Source: Fluctibacter corallii
GTDB taxonomy: Bacteria > Pseudomonadota > Gammaproteobacteria > Enterobacterales > Alteromonadaceae
DNA length: 64,000 nucleotides
Assembly: GCF_025751585.1 (NCBI RefSeq)
Contig: NZ_JAOWKX010000003.1
Location: 262,323 to 326,322 of the forward strand
Direction: 5' to 3'
Below are positions 25,796 through 36,180 of the stretch, piece by piece. Each line of letters begins with the position of its first letter. Positions within the stretch are counted from its first letter, which is position 1. The position numbers and the translations under genes are program-made. The notes beneath the pieces were generated by a model. The model did not search any database. It worked only from the letters and a program-made list of their open reading frames with translations, and had not been told where the DNA came from.

Positions 25796-26908
25796 ATGCA
25801 CCGCTCTTTGTTTATCACATGCTATGTTGTCATTGCACTGCTGTTTTGCCTTTTAATAATGCGGGTCATCGCGCCTTACGCGATTAAAAGCTATGTTAAT
25901 CAAACTATCGAAAGTACCCCTGATTTAGAAGGGCAAATTGACGATGTCTCGCTTAGCCTATTAACCGGCTCTTATACGATTGAAAATATCGCGTTATACA
26001 GTGTATACAAAGAGCACAGCCAGCCATTATTAAAAGTTGAATCGTTAGATTTTTCTCTCCTATGGTCTGGGCTGGTAGAAGGTGTTGTGGTGGCGAAGAT
26101 GCAATTTGTCTCGCCTGAGATCTATCTTTTAGATCAACCCGCGTCTGAGGTGGTTAAAAGTGATGCGATTCAAGATGAAGATACGTGGATAGATCTGGCC
26201 AATCAGTTAGTCCCAATTTCAATTGATGAATTAGCCATTGAAAATGGGCGTTTCATTTTTGATGTGAAGAATAGTGAAGACACAGCACGTTTCTTCATTG
26301 ATAGTGTATCGGGAAAGGTTAGAAATATTGTAAACCGACCATTCAAAACTGACGACCGATTTGCGCAAATTACCTTCAACGGACAGGTGATGGGAAGCGC
26401 AGAAATTCGCGCTAGTGGCCAATTTCAGCCCCTCGCCAACAAGCCGACGTTTGATGTTGATGTAAAAATGGAAAAGTTGCCCATCAAGCACCTTGATTCA
26501 TTGATTAAGTATTATACGCCTGTTGACGTTGAAGCTGGTCAGGTTGATATGGCGCTAGAAGCCGTGGCAGAAGATGGGCAGGTAAAGGGCTATGTAAAGG
26601 CTGGTGTGCACAACATTGATATCTTTAAGTGGAGGGAAGACGTTGAGAAAGATAACGACGACCCACTAACATTGTTTGTTGATGCGCTAATTGGTGGGTT
26701 ATCGTCTTTATTAGAGAATGACAAAAGTGACCTGTTAGCTACTCGGATTCCGCTGGAAGGGCAAGTGGGAGATGTCGACACCCCGGTATTTCCTGCCATT
26801 GTGGCACTGCTCAAAAACGCCTTTGTCAAAGCGCTTGATATGAATGTTGAAGATATTATTTCTATAGAAAGTGACAGTGGTACTCATGAGCAAGACGAGC
26901 GGGCATAG
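25796..26908 (+). CDS. DUF748/AsmA-like envelope protein
   Basis: 370 residues with one N-terminal membrane anchor (LFITCYVVIALLFCLLIMRVIAPYAI). The periplasmic part begins with QIDDVSLSLLTGSYTIENIALY and contains repeated beta-strand patterns (ISIDELAIENGRFIFD; ITFNGQVMGSAEIRASGQFQPLANKPTFDVDVKMEKLP). These fit DUF748 domains, which belong to the AsmA-like bridge proteins thought to handle phospholipid movement or outer-membrane biogenesis. A GGAG ribosome site precedes the start. It converges on the adhesin gene, sharing a hairpin at the end. Confidence 0.7.
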   Translation: MHRSLFITCYVVIALLFCLLIMRVIAPYAIKSYVNQTIESTPDLEGQIDDVSLSLLTGSYTIENIALYSVYKEHSQPLLKVESLDFSLLWSGLVEGVVVAKMQFVSPEIYLLDQPASEVVKSDAIQDEDTWIDLANQLVPISIDELAIENGRFIFDVKNSEDTARFFIDSVSGKVRNIVNRPFKTDDRFAQITFNGQVMGSAEIRASGQFQPLANKPTFDVDVKMEKLPIKHLDSLIKYYTPVDVEAGQVDMALEAVAEDGQVKGYVKAGVHNIDIFKWREDVEKDNDDPLTLFVDALIGGLSSLLENDKSDLLATRIPLEGQVGDVDTPVFPAIVALLKNAFVKALDMNVEDIISIESDSGTHEQDERA

Positions 26909-26917
26909 TGCCCGCTC
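26897..26917. terminator. Shared hairpin between the DUF748-like gene and lapA
   Basis: A perfect 9 bp stem (GAGCGGGCA / TGCCCGCTC) whose 3-base loop is the TAG stop codon of the upstream gene. It lies 16 bp from the end of the convergent adhesin gene. There is no clear T run on either strand, so termination efficiency is uncertain. Confidence 0.5.
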
Positions 26918-26932
26918 TGGTTATATTGAAGC

Positions 26933-29900
26933 TTAAATATCGATCTTGCCTGCATTACTATCAGATATGATTTTAAGTAACGAGAAGTCACTGTTACTAT
27001 CGGACAGATTCAACTCACTCAACGTCCCTTTATTGGTAGCAAATTTTTCTGTTGGCTCATTGCCTTTGTTTGCTACGCCATCTGTATCAAAAGTCAGCGT
27101 ATCAGAAGCTTGTGCGTCAGACATCAAGATAGAGTCAAGCTCTACCCCTACATGATTGTCTGAACTGTCTGTTACAGCAGAATCTAAATCAATACTGTCA
27201 GACAATGAGAAGTTGTCTGGTTCTGTTACTGATGCACTTTTCACAACGGGGGCTAAAGGCTTAGAGAATGCCGTCACTGACCCGCCAGCAGAAACAAGGG
27301 AGGTGTTCCCCGCGCTGTCTGTAATCGATACATCAACAGAGAGTACACCAAGATTCAAATTTAAAATCGACCCTGTCTTCCATGAACCATCTGGCAATAC
27401 ATTGGCAGTCAGGCTGATTGTGGTCTCTATACCAAGTATAGAAGCCGTCACATCCAGTGACACCACATTACCCGCTTCACTCGGATCTGTTGTACCTTCA
27501 ATAAATGGGCTGAGTAGCGTAGGTAACTTTGTAACATTGAGTGCAGGAGCAATGGTGTCTAGCAGTCCTGACGTTGTTGATGTGCCTGTATTGCCCGCAC
27601 TATCTAACACCGTTGCATTAACGGAGAAGTTCCCATCAGCAATAGAGACTGGCGCGAGTGCGCTAAAGTTTCCGGCCCCATCTACAACAGCGGTAAATGG
27701 AATCGTTGAACCTAAGCTGTCGACAATTTCAATCGCGACAGTCGCGCCAATTTCGTCACTGGTGCCTGTGATCAATGGTGTAGACTGGTTGGTTATGCCT
27801 ACCGAGGTCAAATTGATTGTAGGGAGTGTTAAGTCAATCAATCCGCTTGTACTCGCGCTGGCAATATTGCCAGCGCCATCTAGCACGCTGACATCTACAT
27901 TGAGTAGTCCCTCGGATAGTGAAGATGGTACATCAACTGAGTAGTTACCCAACGCATCCACCACCGCGGTAAGATTGAACACGTTACTGTCAGCGTCTGT
28001 TACAACAATCGATACGGTAGCGCCAATTTCATCACAAGTACCGCTTATGGTTGGAGTGGCATCATTGAGCGTACCTAGTGCGTTAAGGGTCAGGGTGGGA
28101 ATGGACAGATCTATCAAGCCACTGGTATTCACGGTGGCCAGATTGCCAGCCCCATCCAGCACACTGACATCCACATTAAGTAGTCCTTCAGGCAAGGCTG
28201 ACGGTACATCGACCGAGTAATTGCCTAGCGCATCCACCACAGCTGTCAGGTTAATCACGTTACTGTCAGCGTCTGTTACGACAATCGATACGGTAGCACC
28301 AATTTCATCACAAGTACCGCTGATGGTGGGTGTGGCATCATTGAGCGTACCGAGTGCGTTGAGGGTTAACGTAGGAATGGATAAGTCAATCAATCCTGAT
28401 GTATTGGCAGTGACAAGGTTGCCACCTCCATCTAGCACACTAACATCCACATTCAACAAACCCTCTGGCAGATTAGACGGCACATCAACCGAATAATTGC
28501 CCAACGCATCCACCACAGCTGTGAGGTTAATGATGTTGCTATCGGCATCGGTAATAACAATCGTCACGGTTGCGCCAATTTCACTGCATGTGCCTGAGAT
28601 GGTGGGAGTCGCGTCGTTAAGTGTGCCAAGTGGAGCTAGGCTCAATGCTGCAGAAAGATCAATGAGTCCACTGGTGTTTGCTGTAGCCAGATTACCTGCG
28701 CCATCTAGCACACTGACATCCACATTCAATAAACCCTCTGGCAGATCAGACGGCACATCAACCGAATAATTGCCCAACGCATCCACCACCGCTGTCAGAT
28801 TAATCACATTACTATCCGCATCGGTAATCACAATGGTAACCGTAGCGCCAATTTCATCACAAGTACCGCTTATGGTGGGGGTGGCATCATTAAGCGTACC
28901 CAGTGCGTTAAGGGTCAGGATGGGAATGGACAGATCTATCAAGCCACTGGTATTCACGGTGGCCAGATTGCCAGCACCATCCAGTACACTGACATCCACA
29001 TTGAGTAGCCCTTCAGGCAAGGCTGACGGTACATCGACCGAGTAATTGCCTAGCGCATCGACCACGGCTGTCAGATTAATCACATTACTATCCGCATCGG
29101 TAATCACAATGGTCACCGTAGCGCCAATTTCATCACAAGTACCGCTAATGGTGGGTGTGGCATCATTGAGCGTACCGAGTGCGTTGAGGGTTAATGCAGG
29201 AATGGATAAGTCAATCAACCCTGACGTATTGGCAGTGACAAGGTTGCCACCTCCATCTAGCACACTAACATCCACATTCAACAAACCCTCTGGCAGATCA
29301 GACGGCACATCAACCGAATAATTACCCAACGCATCCACCACAGCTGTGAGGTTAATGATGTTGCTATCGGCATCGGTAATAACAATCGTCACGGTTGCGC
29401 CAATTTCACTGCATGTGCCTGAGATGGTGGGAGTCGCGTCGTTAATTGTTCCAATTAAATCCAGCGTAATGTTGGATGGAGTAAACGTAATATTCGATGT
29501 TGTGGTGTCGATGGTTGTGTTGCCCGCAGTGTCGGTAATTGATACCGCAATATTTGCTACACCTGTTAATAAAGGAGAAACCGTCGCGATAGAGAATGAA
29601 CCGTCTGGCTGAACAATTCCTGACAAATTGAACACATTGCTACCTGCATCGGTAACCGTAATAGAGACGATACTACCTGGCTCTGCATCTGTGCTACCAC
29701 TGATGACAGGCAGGTTGGTAGATATGCCGTCAACAGGATCAATGGTAATAATCGGTGCCGTCGTGTCTATTGTTGTACCCGCTGAGACCTTAATAAGTTG
29801 GCCGCTAGGATCTAACGCCGATGCAACAACGGTAATCTCGCCTTCGGCTAGCGGTAATGGAACATTCGCACTCCATGAACCATCTACCTGCACCAAGACA

Positions 29901-32900
29901 CCGATGGTTTGTGATATATCATTGGCATCGGTAACGGTTACATGCACAATTGTACCAACGGCAAGTTCCGTAGTACCCGAAATGACAGGCGTTGTATCAT
30001 TACCCGTGGGAATATTGTCTATCGTCAATTCAGGCAGAGATGTATCAACTGTCGCGTTGATAGTTTCTGTGAATGTGTTTGAAGAAAGATCTGTAATGCT
30101 CACCACAATGGTTAACGCACCCTCTGCTAGAGATGTTGGAACAAGGGCTTGCCACGAACCATCACCTTGCACAATGGCTGAAATAGACTGACTCGCTCCT
30201 AGTGAGTCGGTCAGATCCAAGGTGACGGTTGAACCTACATCGAGCGTCGTGGTTCCGCTTATCAGTGGAGTGGTATCGGTTAATGTGCCAAGAGGGTCAA
30301 CCAAAATGGTTGGCGGCACGCCAGTAAAGTTGGCGTCTAATGAAACATTGATTAGCCCTCCATCTGGATCAAGCACGGTTGCGGATACCGAAAACCCTCC
30401 TTGAGATAAAGGTGTTGGCAAGGTGGTTTGCCATGAGCCGTCAGCATTTGCCAGTACACCAATAGTTTGCGTAATCCCCTTTGAATCACTGATTGTTAGG
30501 TTGACCACTGTGCCCAAGCCAAAGTCAACATGCCCGCTTATATCAGGCGTACTATCGTTAATGACGCCGATAGGATCAATCACCAATGGCGAGCCGTAAG
30601 ATGTGCTACCCGCATCTGTAGCAACACTCGAATTTCCCGCTGAATCAGTAACTGTCGCTGATGCTGAGTAATTGCCTTCCGATAGTGTTGCTGGCGGGCT
30701 TGCAGAAAATGTTCCGTCTGCTTGTACCGTGGCATTAAATGTTTGATTATCTCCGTCACTATCAGTTACGGAGATAGTCACTATTGCCCCAGCAGGAACA
30801 TCGGATGTACCGGTAATTAGCGGAGTTGAATCGCTTGTATTATCAGGGGCATCCACCGTGATAGTCGGTGCGGTGGTATCAATGTTACCGCCGGTTTCGG
30901 TATCCGTTGCCGTATTGCCCGCGCCATCGGTGACTGAAGCGGTTACGGTGTAATTGCCTTCTGCCAATGGTGTAGTGGCATCGGCTGAGAAGCTGCCGTC
31001 AGGCTGCACGGTGGCAGTCACAGTCTGACTGTCACTGTTGCTGTCGGTGATTGTCAGCGTCACCGTTGACCCCGGTGCCACATCGGTTGTTCCTGAAATG
31101 GTCGGCGTAGTATCGTTGCCCGTACTGAGCGGATCAAGGGTAAGTGTCGGCGCGGTGGTATCAATGTTACCGCCAGTTTCGGTGTCCGTTGCCGTATTGC
31201 CTGCGCCATCCGTGACTGATGCGGTGACCGTGTAATTGCCTTCTGCCAATGGCGTCGTGGCATCGGCTGTAAAGCTGCCGTCTGGTTGCACGGTGGCAGT
31301 CACAGTCTGACTGTCACTGTTACTATCGGTGATCGTCAGCGTCACCGTTGACCCCGGTGCCACATCGGTTGTTCCTGAAATCGTCGGCGTAGTGTCGTTG
31401 CCTGTGCCTAACGGATCGAGGGTGATCGTGGGCGCGGTGGTATCAATGTTACCGCCGGTTTCTGTATCCGTTGCCGTATTGCCTGCACCGTCTGTGACTG
31501 AAGCGGTGACCGTGTAATTGCCTTCGGCTAATGGTGTGGTGGCATCGGCAGTAAAGCTACCGTCAGGTTGTACCGTGGCTGTTACTGTCTGGCTGTCACT
31601 GTTGCTATCAGTAATGGTTAAGGTGACGGTTGAGCCTGGTGCCACATCCGTCGTCCCTGAAATCGTCGGCGTAGTGTCGTTGCCTGTGCCTAACGGATCG
31701 AGGGTGATCGTGGGCGCGGTGGTATCAATATTACCGCCAGTTTCGGTATCCGTGGCCGTGTTGCCTGCACCGTCCGTTACTGATGCGGTGACCGTGTAAT
31801 TGCCTTCTGCCAATGGCGTAGTGGCATCGGCTGAGAAGCTGCCGTCAGGCTGCACGGTGGCGGTCACGGTCTGGCTATCACTGTTGCTGTCAGTAATGGT
31901 TAAGGTGACGGTTGAGCCCGGTGCCGCATCGGTTGTACCTGAAATCGTCGGCGTAGTGTCGTTGCCTGTGCCTAACGGATCAAGGGTAACTGTGGGCGCG
32001 GTGGTATCAATGTTACCGCCAGTTTCGGTATCCGTGGCCGTGTTGCCCGCACCGTCGGTGACTGAAGCGGTCACGGTGTAATTCCCTTCTGCCAATGGTG
32101 TGGTGGCATCAGCCGAGAAGCTACCGTCAGGTTGCACGGTGGCGGTTACTGTCTGGCTGTCACTGTTGCTATCAGTAATGGTGAGCGTGACGGTTGAGCC
32201 TGGTGCCACATCGGTTGTACCTGAAATCGTCGGCGTAGTGTCGTTGCCTGTGCCTAACGGATCGAGGGTAACCGTGGGTGCGGTGGTATCAATATTACCG
32301 CCAGTTTCTGTATCGGTGGCCGTATTACCCGCGCCGTCGGTGACTGAAGCGGTCACGGTGTAATTCCCTTCTGCCAATGGTGTGGTGGCATCAGCCGAGA
32401 AGCTACCGTCAGGTTGCACGGTGGCTGTCACTGTCTGGCTGTCACTGTTGCTATCAGTAATGGTGAGCGTGACTGTCGAGCTCGGTGCCGCATCGGTTGT
32501 ACCTGAAATCGTCGGCGTAGTGTCGTTGCCTGTGCCTAACGGATCGAGGGTAACCGTGGGTGCGGTGGTATCAATATTACCGCCAGTTTCGGTATCCGTT
32601 GCGGTGTTGCCTGCGCCATCGGTGACTGAAGCGGTGACCGTGTAATTGCCTTCGGTCAATGGTGTAGTGGCATCAGCTGTAAAGCTGCCGTCAGGTTGCA
32701 CGGTGGCAGTCACAGTCTGACTATTACTGTTGCTATCAGTAATGGTTAAGGTGACGGTCGAGCCCGGTGCCACATCGGTTGTACCTGAAATCGTCGGCGT
32801 AGTGTCGTTGCCTGTGCCTAACGGATCGAGGGTGACTACTGGCGCGGTGGTATCAATATTACCGCCAGTTTCGGTATCGGTGGCCGTGTTGCCCGCGCCA

Positions 32901-35899
32901 TCCGTGACTGAAGCGGTCACGGTGTAATTCCCTTCGGCCAATGGTGTGGTGGCATCGGCTGTAAAGCTACCGTCAGGTTGTACCGTGGCGGTTATTGCCT
33001 GACTGTCACTGTTGCTGTCGGTAATGGTGAGCGTGACTGTTGAGCCCGGTGCGACATCCGTTGTACCCGAAATGGTCGGCGTAGTGTCGTTGCCTGTGCC
33101 TAACGGATCGAGGGTGACTACTGGCGCGGTGGTATCAATATTACCGCCAGTTTCGGTATCCGTGGCCGTGTTGCCCGCACCGTCGGTGACTGAAGCGGTC
33201 ACGGTGTAATTCCCTTCGGCCAAAGGCGTGGTGGCATCGGCCGTAAAGCTGCCGTCAGGTTGTACGGTGGCGGTGATGGTCTGGCTGTCACTGTTGTTGT
33301 CAGTAATGGTGAGTGTGACGGTCGAGCCCGGTGCCACATCGGTTGTACCTGTGATGGTCGGCGTAGTATCGTTGCCTGTACCGAGTGGATCTAAGGTCAT
33401 ATTGGGAGCTGACGTGTTAATATTTCCACCTGCTGCGGAGGTAGTCTTGGTATTGCCAGCGTCGTCAGTGACCGAAGCCGTAACGGTATACCCTCCTTCC
33501 GCTAATGGCGTGGTGGCATCGGCTGAGAAGCTACCGTCAGGTTGTACCGTGGCGGTTACTGTTTGCGTATCACCATTACCGTCTGTAATTGTCAGGGTGA
33601 CTGTTGAGCCCGGTGCCACATCGGTTGTACCTGAAATCGTCGGCGTAGTGTCGTTGCCTGTGCCTAACGGATCGAGGGTGATCGTGGGTGCGGTGGTATC
33701 AATGTTACCGCCAGTTTCGGTGTCCGTTGCCGTGTTGCCCGTACCGTCGGTGACTGATGCGGTGACCGTGTAATTGCCTTCGGCCAATGGTGTAGTGGCA
33801 TCGGCTGAGAAACTGCCGTCAGGTTGCACGGTGGCGGTTACTGTCTGGCTGTCACTGTTGCTGTCGGTGATGGTGAGCGTCACTGTTGAGCCTGGTGCGA
33901 TATCCGTCGTTCCCGTGATGGTCGGGGTAGTGTCGTTACCTGTACCGAGCGGATCGAGGTTAACCGTGGGCGCGGTGGTATCAATGTTACCGCCAGTTTC
34001 GGTATCCGTTGCGGTGTTGCCCGCGCCATCGGTGACTGAAGCGGTCACGGTGTAATTCCCTTCTGCCAATGGCGTGGTGGCATCGGCTGTAAAGCTGCCG
34101 TCAGGTTGTACGGTGGCGGTCACCGTTTGCGTATCACCATTACCATCTGTAATTGTCAGGGTGACCGCTGAGCCTGGTGCTGCATCGGTTATTCCTGAAA
34201 TGGTCGGCGTGGTGTCGTTGCCGCTGGTAAGTGGATCGACGGTCAGTGTCGGTGCAGTAGTATCGATATTACCGCCAGTTGCTGTGGTGGTCGTGGTATT
34301 GCCAGCGCCGTCAGTGACCGAAGCCGTAACGGTATACCCTCCTTCTGCTAATGGTGTGGTAGCATCGGCTGAGAAGCTGCCGTCTGGCTGCACGGTGGCA
34401 GTCACCGTTTGCGTATCACCATTACCGTCTGTAATTGTCAGGGTGACCGCTGAGCCAGGTGCCGCATCGGTTGTTCCTGAAATGGTCGGCGTGGTGTCGT
34501 TGCCGCTGGTAAGCGGATCGACGGTCAGTGTTGGTGCAGTGGTATCGATATTACCGCCAGTTGCTGTGGTAGTCGTGGTATTGCCAGCGCCGTCAGTGAC
34601 GGAAGCCGTCACGGTGTAATTCCCTTCGGCCAAAGGCGTAGTGGCATCGGCTGAGAAGCTGCCGTCAGGCTGCACGGTGGCGGTGATGGTCTGGCTGTCA
34701 CTGTTGCTGTCAGTAATGGTGAGTGTGACGGTCGAGCCTGGTGCCGCATCGGTTGTTCCTGAAATGGTCGGCGTGGTGTCGTTGCCGCTGGTAAGCGGAT
34801 CGACAGAGAGAACTGGAGGAGTCGTATCTACGGTAAAAGTATCCTCTAAATCGATCGGGTCGCCATTATCATCGCTACCCTCAACTGTGACCGTAACATC
34901 GCCCTCTGAAAGTGGCTCTGTTGGCGTCACTGAAAAAGAGCCATCTTCGTTCGTCGTGGTTTCAATTGCCTGCGTATTTCCCTCACTGTCGGTAATGGTA
35001 ACAGTGAGATCGACAGGAGTATCGGTGTCGATTTGTCCAGTAATTTCCTGATTTTCATCGTTGGTAATATCTGGAACGTTAAGACTATCACCACCGCTAG
35101 GAATACTTCCAAGTGGTTGAGTAGCCGAATCTGAGTCGCCCTGTTCGTTGGTTACGGTGACTGTGATGGATTCGTCTTCATCATTTGTGGGGGGGGCTAC
35201 ATCAATATCGAAAGTGCCGTCAGTAACAATGCCAGATGCCGTAGTCGTATTGCCTTCTTCGTCTGTTATGGCAACATTTACCACCGCACCGTCATCGCCA
35301 GAAGATATACCGCTTATGGTCAAAACACCGTTATTATCAATGGTAATATCGTTGATGCTAATATCTGATTCTTCAATATCTGCGCTACGCTCTTCTCTTT
35401 GAATTGAGTCAGATTCGATAGGGGTGTAGGCAAAGGAAATGGTGCCTACTTCTTCAGAGATACGAGACAGCCTGACGAAAGAAGAGCCTTCAGAGCCTCC
35501 GCCCCCTTCAGCACCCGCTGCAGTGGCCTCTAACGCATCTAACAGATCACCTTCGCCAGCAAGCAGTTCGTCAAAAGAAATATCACCGGACTGCACATCG
35601 CCATTAAGCGCATTCAGCGCGTCGATAAATTCGCCAGCGGTCTCTTCGTAAACAGTATTTTCAGATGTGTCACTATCGTCGCCTTTAACAAGGTCATCTG
35701 TTAGTGACACATTGGAATTACTAGGAATGGTTACAGGTTGACCGTTGACGAGTATGTCAACTGATCCGTTTTCCCCTGTAATAATGATATCGGTGGAGAG
35801 CAGTTCAGCGCCTGCCTCTAAAACTTGAATTTCTCCTTCCGAATTTTGAATCGTAACGGTTCCCTCTGTATTGATTACTGTGCCGACTACGGTAGCCAT
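26933..35899 (-). CDS. lapA: LapA-type giant biofilm adhesin with Ig-like repeats
   Basis: 2,988 residues. The N-terminal 130 residues (MATVVGTVINTEGTVTIQNS, later ISFDELLAGEGDLLDALEA) match the LapA retention module that plugs in the outer-membrane exporter. A TAAG motif at residues 126-129 is the expected LapG cleavage site. After a linker come 14 nearly identical 94-residue Ig-like repeats, about ten diverged ones, six 92-residue repeats with one cysteine each, two or three more diverged units and an acidic C-terminus. I see no RTX nonapeptides, so the type I secretion signal must lie in the last 100 or so residues. No other cysteines were found. The type I exporter genes lie divergently next door and the LapD/LapG controllers 7 kb away. 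The gene name marks system membership, not sequence identity of the repeats. Confidence 0.92.
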   Translation of the reverse strand: MATVVGTVINTEGTVTIQNSEGEIQVLEAGAELLSTDIIITGENGSVDILVNGQPVTIPSNSNVSLTDDLVKGDDSDTSENTVYEETAGEFIDALNALNGDVQSGDISFDELLAGEGDLLDALEATAAGAEGGGGSEGSSFVRLSRISEEVGTISFAYTPIESDSIQREERSADIEESDISINDITIDNNGVLTISGISSGDDGAVVNVAITDEEGNTTTASGIVTDGTFDIDVAPPTNDEDESITVTVTNEQGDSDSATQPLGSIPSGGDSLNVPDITNDENQEITGQIDTDTPVDLTVTITDSEGNTQAIETTTNEDGSFSVTPTEPLSEGDVTVTVEGSDDNGDPIDLEDTFTVDTTPPVLSVDPLTSGNDTTPTISGTTDAAPGSTVTLTITDSNSDSQTITATVQPDGSFSADATTPLAEGNYTVTASVTDGAGNTTTTTATGGNIDTTAPTLTVDPLTSGNDTTPTISGTTDAAPGSAVTLTITDGNGDTQTVTATVQPDGSFSADATTPLAEGGYTVTASVTDGAGNTTTTTATGGNIDTTAPTLTVDPLTSGNDTTPTISGITDAAPGSAVTLTITDGNGDTQTVTATVQPDGSFTADATTPLAEGNYTVTASVTDGAGNTATDTETGGNIDTTAPTVNLDPLGTGNDTTPTITGTTDIAPGSTVTLTITDSNSDSQTVTATVQPDGSFSADATTPLAEGNYTVTASVTDGTGNTATDTETGGNIDTTAPTITLDPLGTGNDTTPTISGTTDVAPGSTVTLTITDGNGDTQTVTATVQPDGSFSADATTPLAEGGYTVTASVTDDAGNTKTTSAAGGNINTSAPNMTLDPLGTGNDTTPTITGTTDVAPGSTVTLTITDNNSDSQTITATVQPDGSFTADATTPLAEGNYTVTASVTDGAGNTATDTETGGNIDTTAPVVTLDPLGTGNDTTPTISGTTDVAPGSTVTLTITDSNSDSQAITATVQPDGSFTADATTPLAEGNYTVTASVTDGAGNTATDTETGGNIDTTAPVVTLDPLGTGNDTTPTISGTTDVAPGSTVTLTITDSNSNSQTVTATVQPDGSFTADATTPLTEGNYTVTASVTDGAGNTATDTETGGNIDTTAPTVTLDPLGTGNDTTPTISGTTDAAPSSTVTLTITDSNSDSQTVTATVQPDGSFSADATTPLAEGNYTVTASVTDGAGNTATDTETGGNIDTTAPTVTLDPLGTGNDTTPTISGTTDVAPGSTVTLTITDSNSDSQTVTATVQPDGSFSADATTPLAEGNYTVTASVTDGAGNTATDTETGGNIDTTAPTVTLDPLGTGNDTTPTISGTTDAAPGSTVTLTITDSNSDSQTVTATVQPDGSFSADATTPLAEGNYTVTASVTDGAGNTATDTETGGNIDTTAPTITLDPLGTGNDTTPTISGTTDVAPGSTVTLTITDSNSDSQTVTATVQPDGSFTADATTPLAEGNYTVTASVTDGAGNTATDTETGGNIDTTAPTITLDPLGTGNDTTPTISGTTDVAPGSTVTLTITDSNSDSQTVTATVQPDGSFTADATTPLAEGNYTVTASVTDGAGNTATDTETGGNIDTTAPTLTLDPLSTGNDTTPTISGTTDVAPGSTVTLTITDSNSDSQTVTATVQPDGSFSADATTPLAEGNYTVTASVTDGAGNTATDTETGGNIDTTAPTITVDAPDNTSDSTPLITGTSDVPAGAIVTISVTDSDGDNQTFNATVQADGTFSASPPATLSEGNYSASATVTDSAGNSSVATDAGSTSYGSPLVIDPIGVINDSTPDISGHVDFGLGTVVNLTISDSKGITQTIGVLANADGSWQTTLPTPLSQGGFSVSATVLDPDGGLINVSLDANFTGVPPTILVDPLGTLTDTTPLISGTTTLDVGSTVTLDLTDSLGASQSISAIVQGDGSWQALVPTSLAEGALTIVVSITDLSSNTFTETINATVDTSLPELTIDNIPTGNDTTPVISGTTELAVGTIVHVTVTDANDISQTIGVLVQVDGSWSANVPLPLAEGEITVVASALDPSGQLIKVSAGTTIDTTAPIITIDPVDGISTNLPVISGSTDAEPGSIVSITVTDAGSNVFNLSGIVQPDGSFSIATVSPLLTGVANIAVSITDTAGNTTIDTTTSNITFTPSNITLDLIGTINDATPTISGTCSEIGATVTIVITDADSNIINLTAVVDALGNYSVDVPSDLPEGLLNVDVSVLDGGGNLVTANTSGLIDLSIPALTLNALGTLNDATPTISGTCDEIGATVTIVITDADSNVINLTAVVDALGNYSVDVPSALPEGLLNVDVSVLDGAGNLATVNTSGLIDLSIPILTLNALGTLNDATPTISGTCDEIGATVTIVITDADSNVINLTAVVDALGNYSVDVPSDLPEGLLNVDVSVLDGAGNLATANTSGLIDLSAALSLAPLGTLNDATPTISGTCSEIGATVTIVITDADSNIINLTAVVDALGNYSVDVPSNLPEGLLNVDVSVLDGGGNLVTANTSGLIDLSIPTLTLNALGTLNDATPTISGTCDEIGATVSIVVTDADSNVINLTAVVDALGNYSVDVPSALPEGLLNVDVSVLDGAGNLATVNTSGLIDLSIPTLTLNALGTLNDATPTISGTCDEIGATVSIVVTDADSNVFNLTAVVDALGNYSVDVPSSLSEGLLNVDVSVLDGAGNIASASTSGLIDLTLPTINLTSVGITNQSTPLITGTSDEIGATVAIEIVDSLGSTIPFTAVVDGAGNFSALAPVSIADGNFSVNATVLDSAGNTGTSTTSGLLDTIAPALNVTKLPTLLSPFIEGTTDPSEAGNVVSLDVTASILGIETTISLTANVLPDGSWKTGSILNLNLGVLSVDVSITDSAGNTSLVSAGGSVTAFSKPLAPVVKSASVTEPDNFSLSDSIDLDSAVTDSSDNHVGVELDSILMSDAQASDTLTFDTDGVANKGNEPTEKFATNKGTLSELNLSDSNSDFSLLKIISDSNAGKIDI
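27824..29480 (-). repeat. Six tandem 276 bp repeats (cysteine-containing class) in lapA
   Basis: Six units of 92 codons, each with the core NDATPTISGTC(S/D)EIGATV and TAVVDALGNYSVDVPS. One unit is a codon shorter. Each has one cysteine at the same place. Two sequence subtypes alternate, which suggests block duplication of more than one unit. Confidence 0.85.
30863..34811 (-). repeat. Fourteen tandem 282 bp repeats in lapA
   Basis: Fourteen units of 94 codons with the core GNDTTPTISGTTD(V/A)APGSTVTLTITDS and TATVQPDGSFSADATTPLAEGNYTVTASVTDGAGN. Differences between units are few and shared in patches (GNGDTQ against SNSDSQ, TTTTTATGG against TATDTETGG), the mark of repeated recombination between units. 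The opposite strand is open over each unit, producing spurious reading frames. Confidence 0.92.
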
Positions 35900-36180
35900 A
35901 GTTCACCTTCAATGCAGAATGACTTAATAAACTTAGTTCGGTGTGTATATAAAATGAACTGATCTAAGGGTCAGGTTGGAAATAAAAGCTTCATTTTTAA
36001 GCGAAAAAAGTACAAAAAAATTTAAATTCCTATGAATGTTTTCAAAGACACATGGAAAATTTGCCTCCCTATTGATTCCCAACTACGTTTATTTAATCAG
36101 CTTTATACGATGTGGTGTCGGTAAAGCGCTAGCGTAAATAAAAGCCTTATAATTCAGTGAAACCTCAATGGGAGATGTTG
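35900..36180. promoter_or_regulatory. Divergent control region between lapA and the exporter operon
   Basis: 281 bp, strongly AT-rich in the middle (35970-36080). It must hold the promoters of both the adhesin and the exporter operon. I could not pick out one clear pair of promoter boxes or a known c-di-GMP-responsive regulator site, and no ORF with a ribosome site was seen. Confidence 0.4.

Noticed and set aside
26828..26842. AAAGCGCTT in the DUF748-like gene
   Set aside because: It is inside a coding region, lacks the flanking palindrome and is far from any promoter, so probably occurs by chance.
27824..34811. Regular repeats that might suggest a CRISPR array or satellite
   Set aside because: Units are 276-282 bp, contiguous, without spacers, and keep one open frame on the minus strand.
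26946..35651. Long series of plus-strand frames of 60-260 codons through the adhesin gene
   Set aside because: They repeat with the same 276 or 282 bp period as the minus-strand repeats, lack ribosome sites and give low-complexity proteins. They are shadows of the repeated lapA codons.
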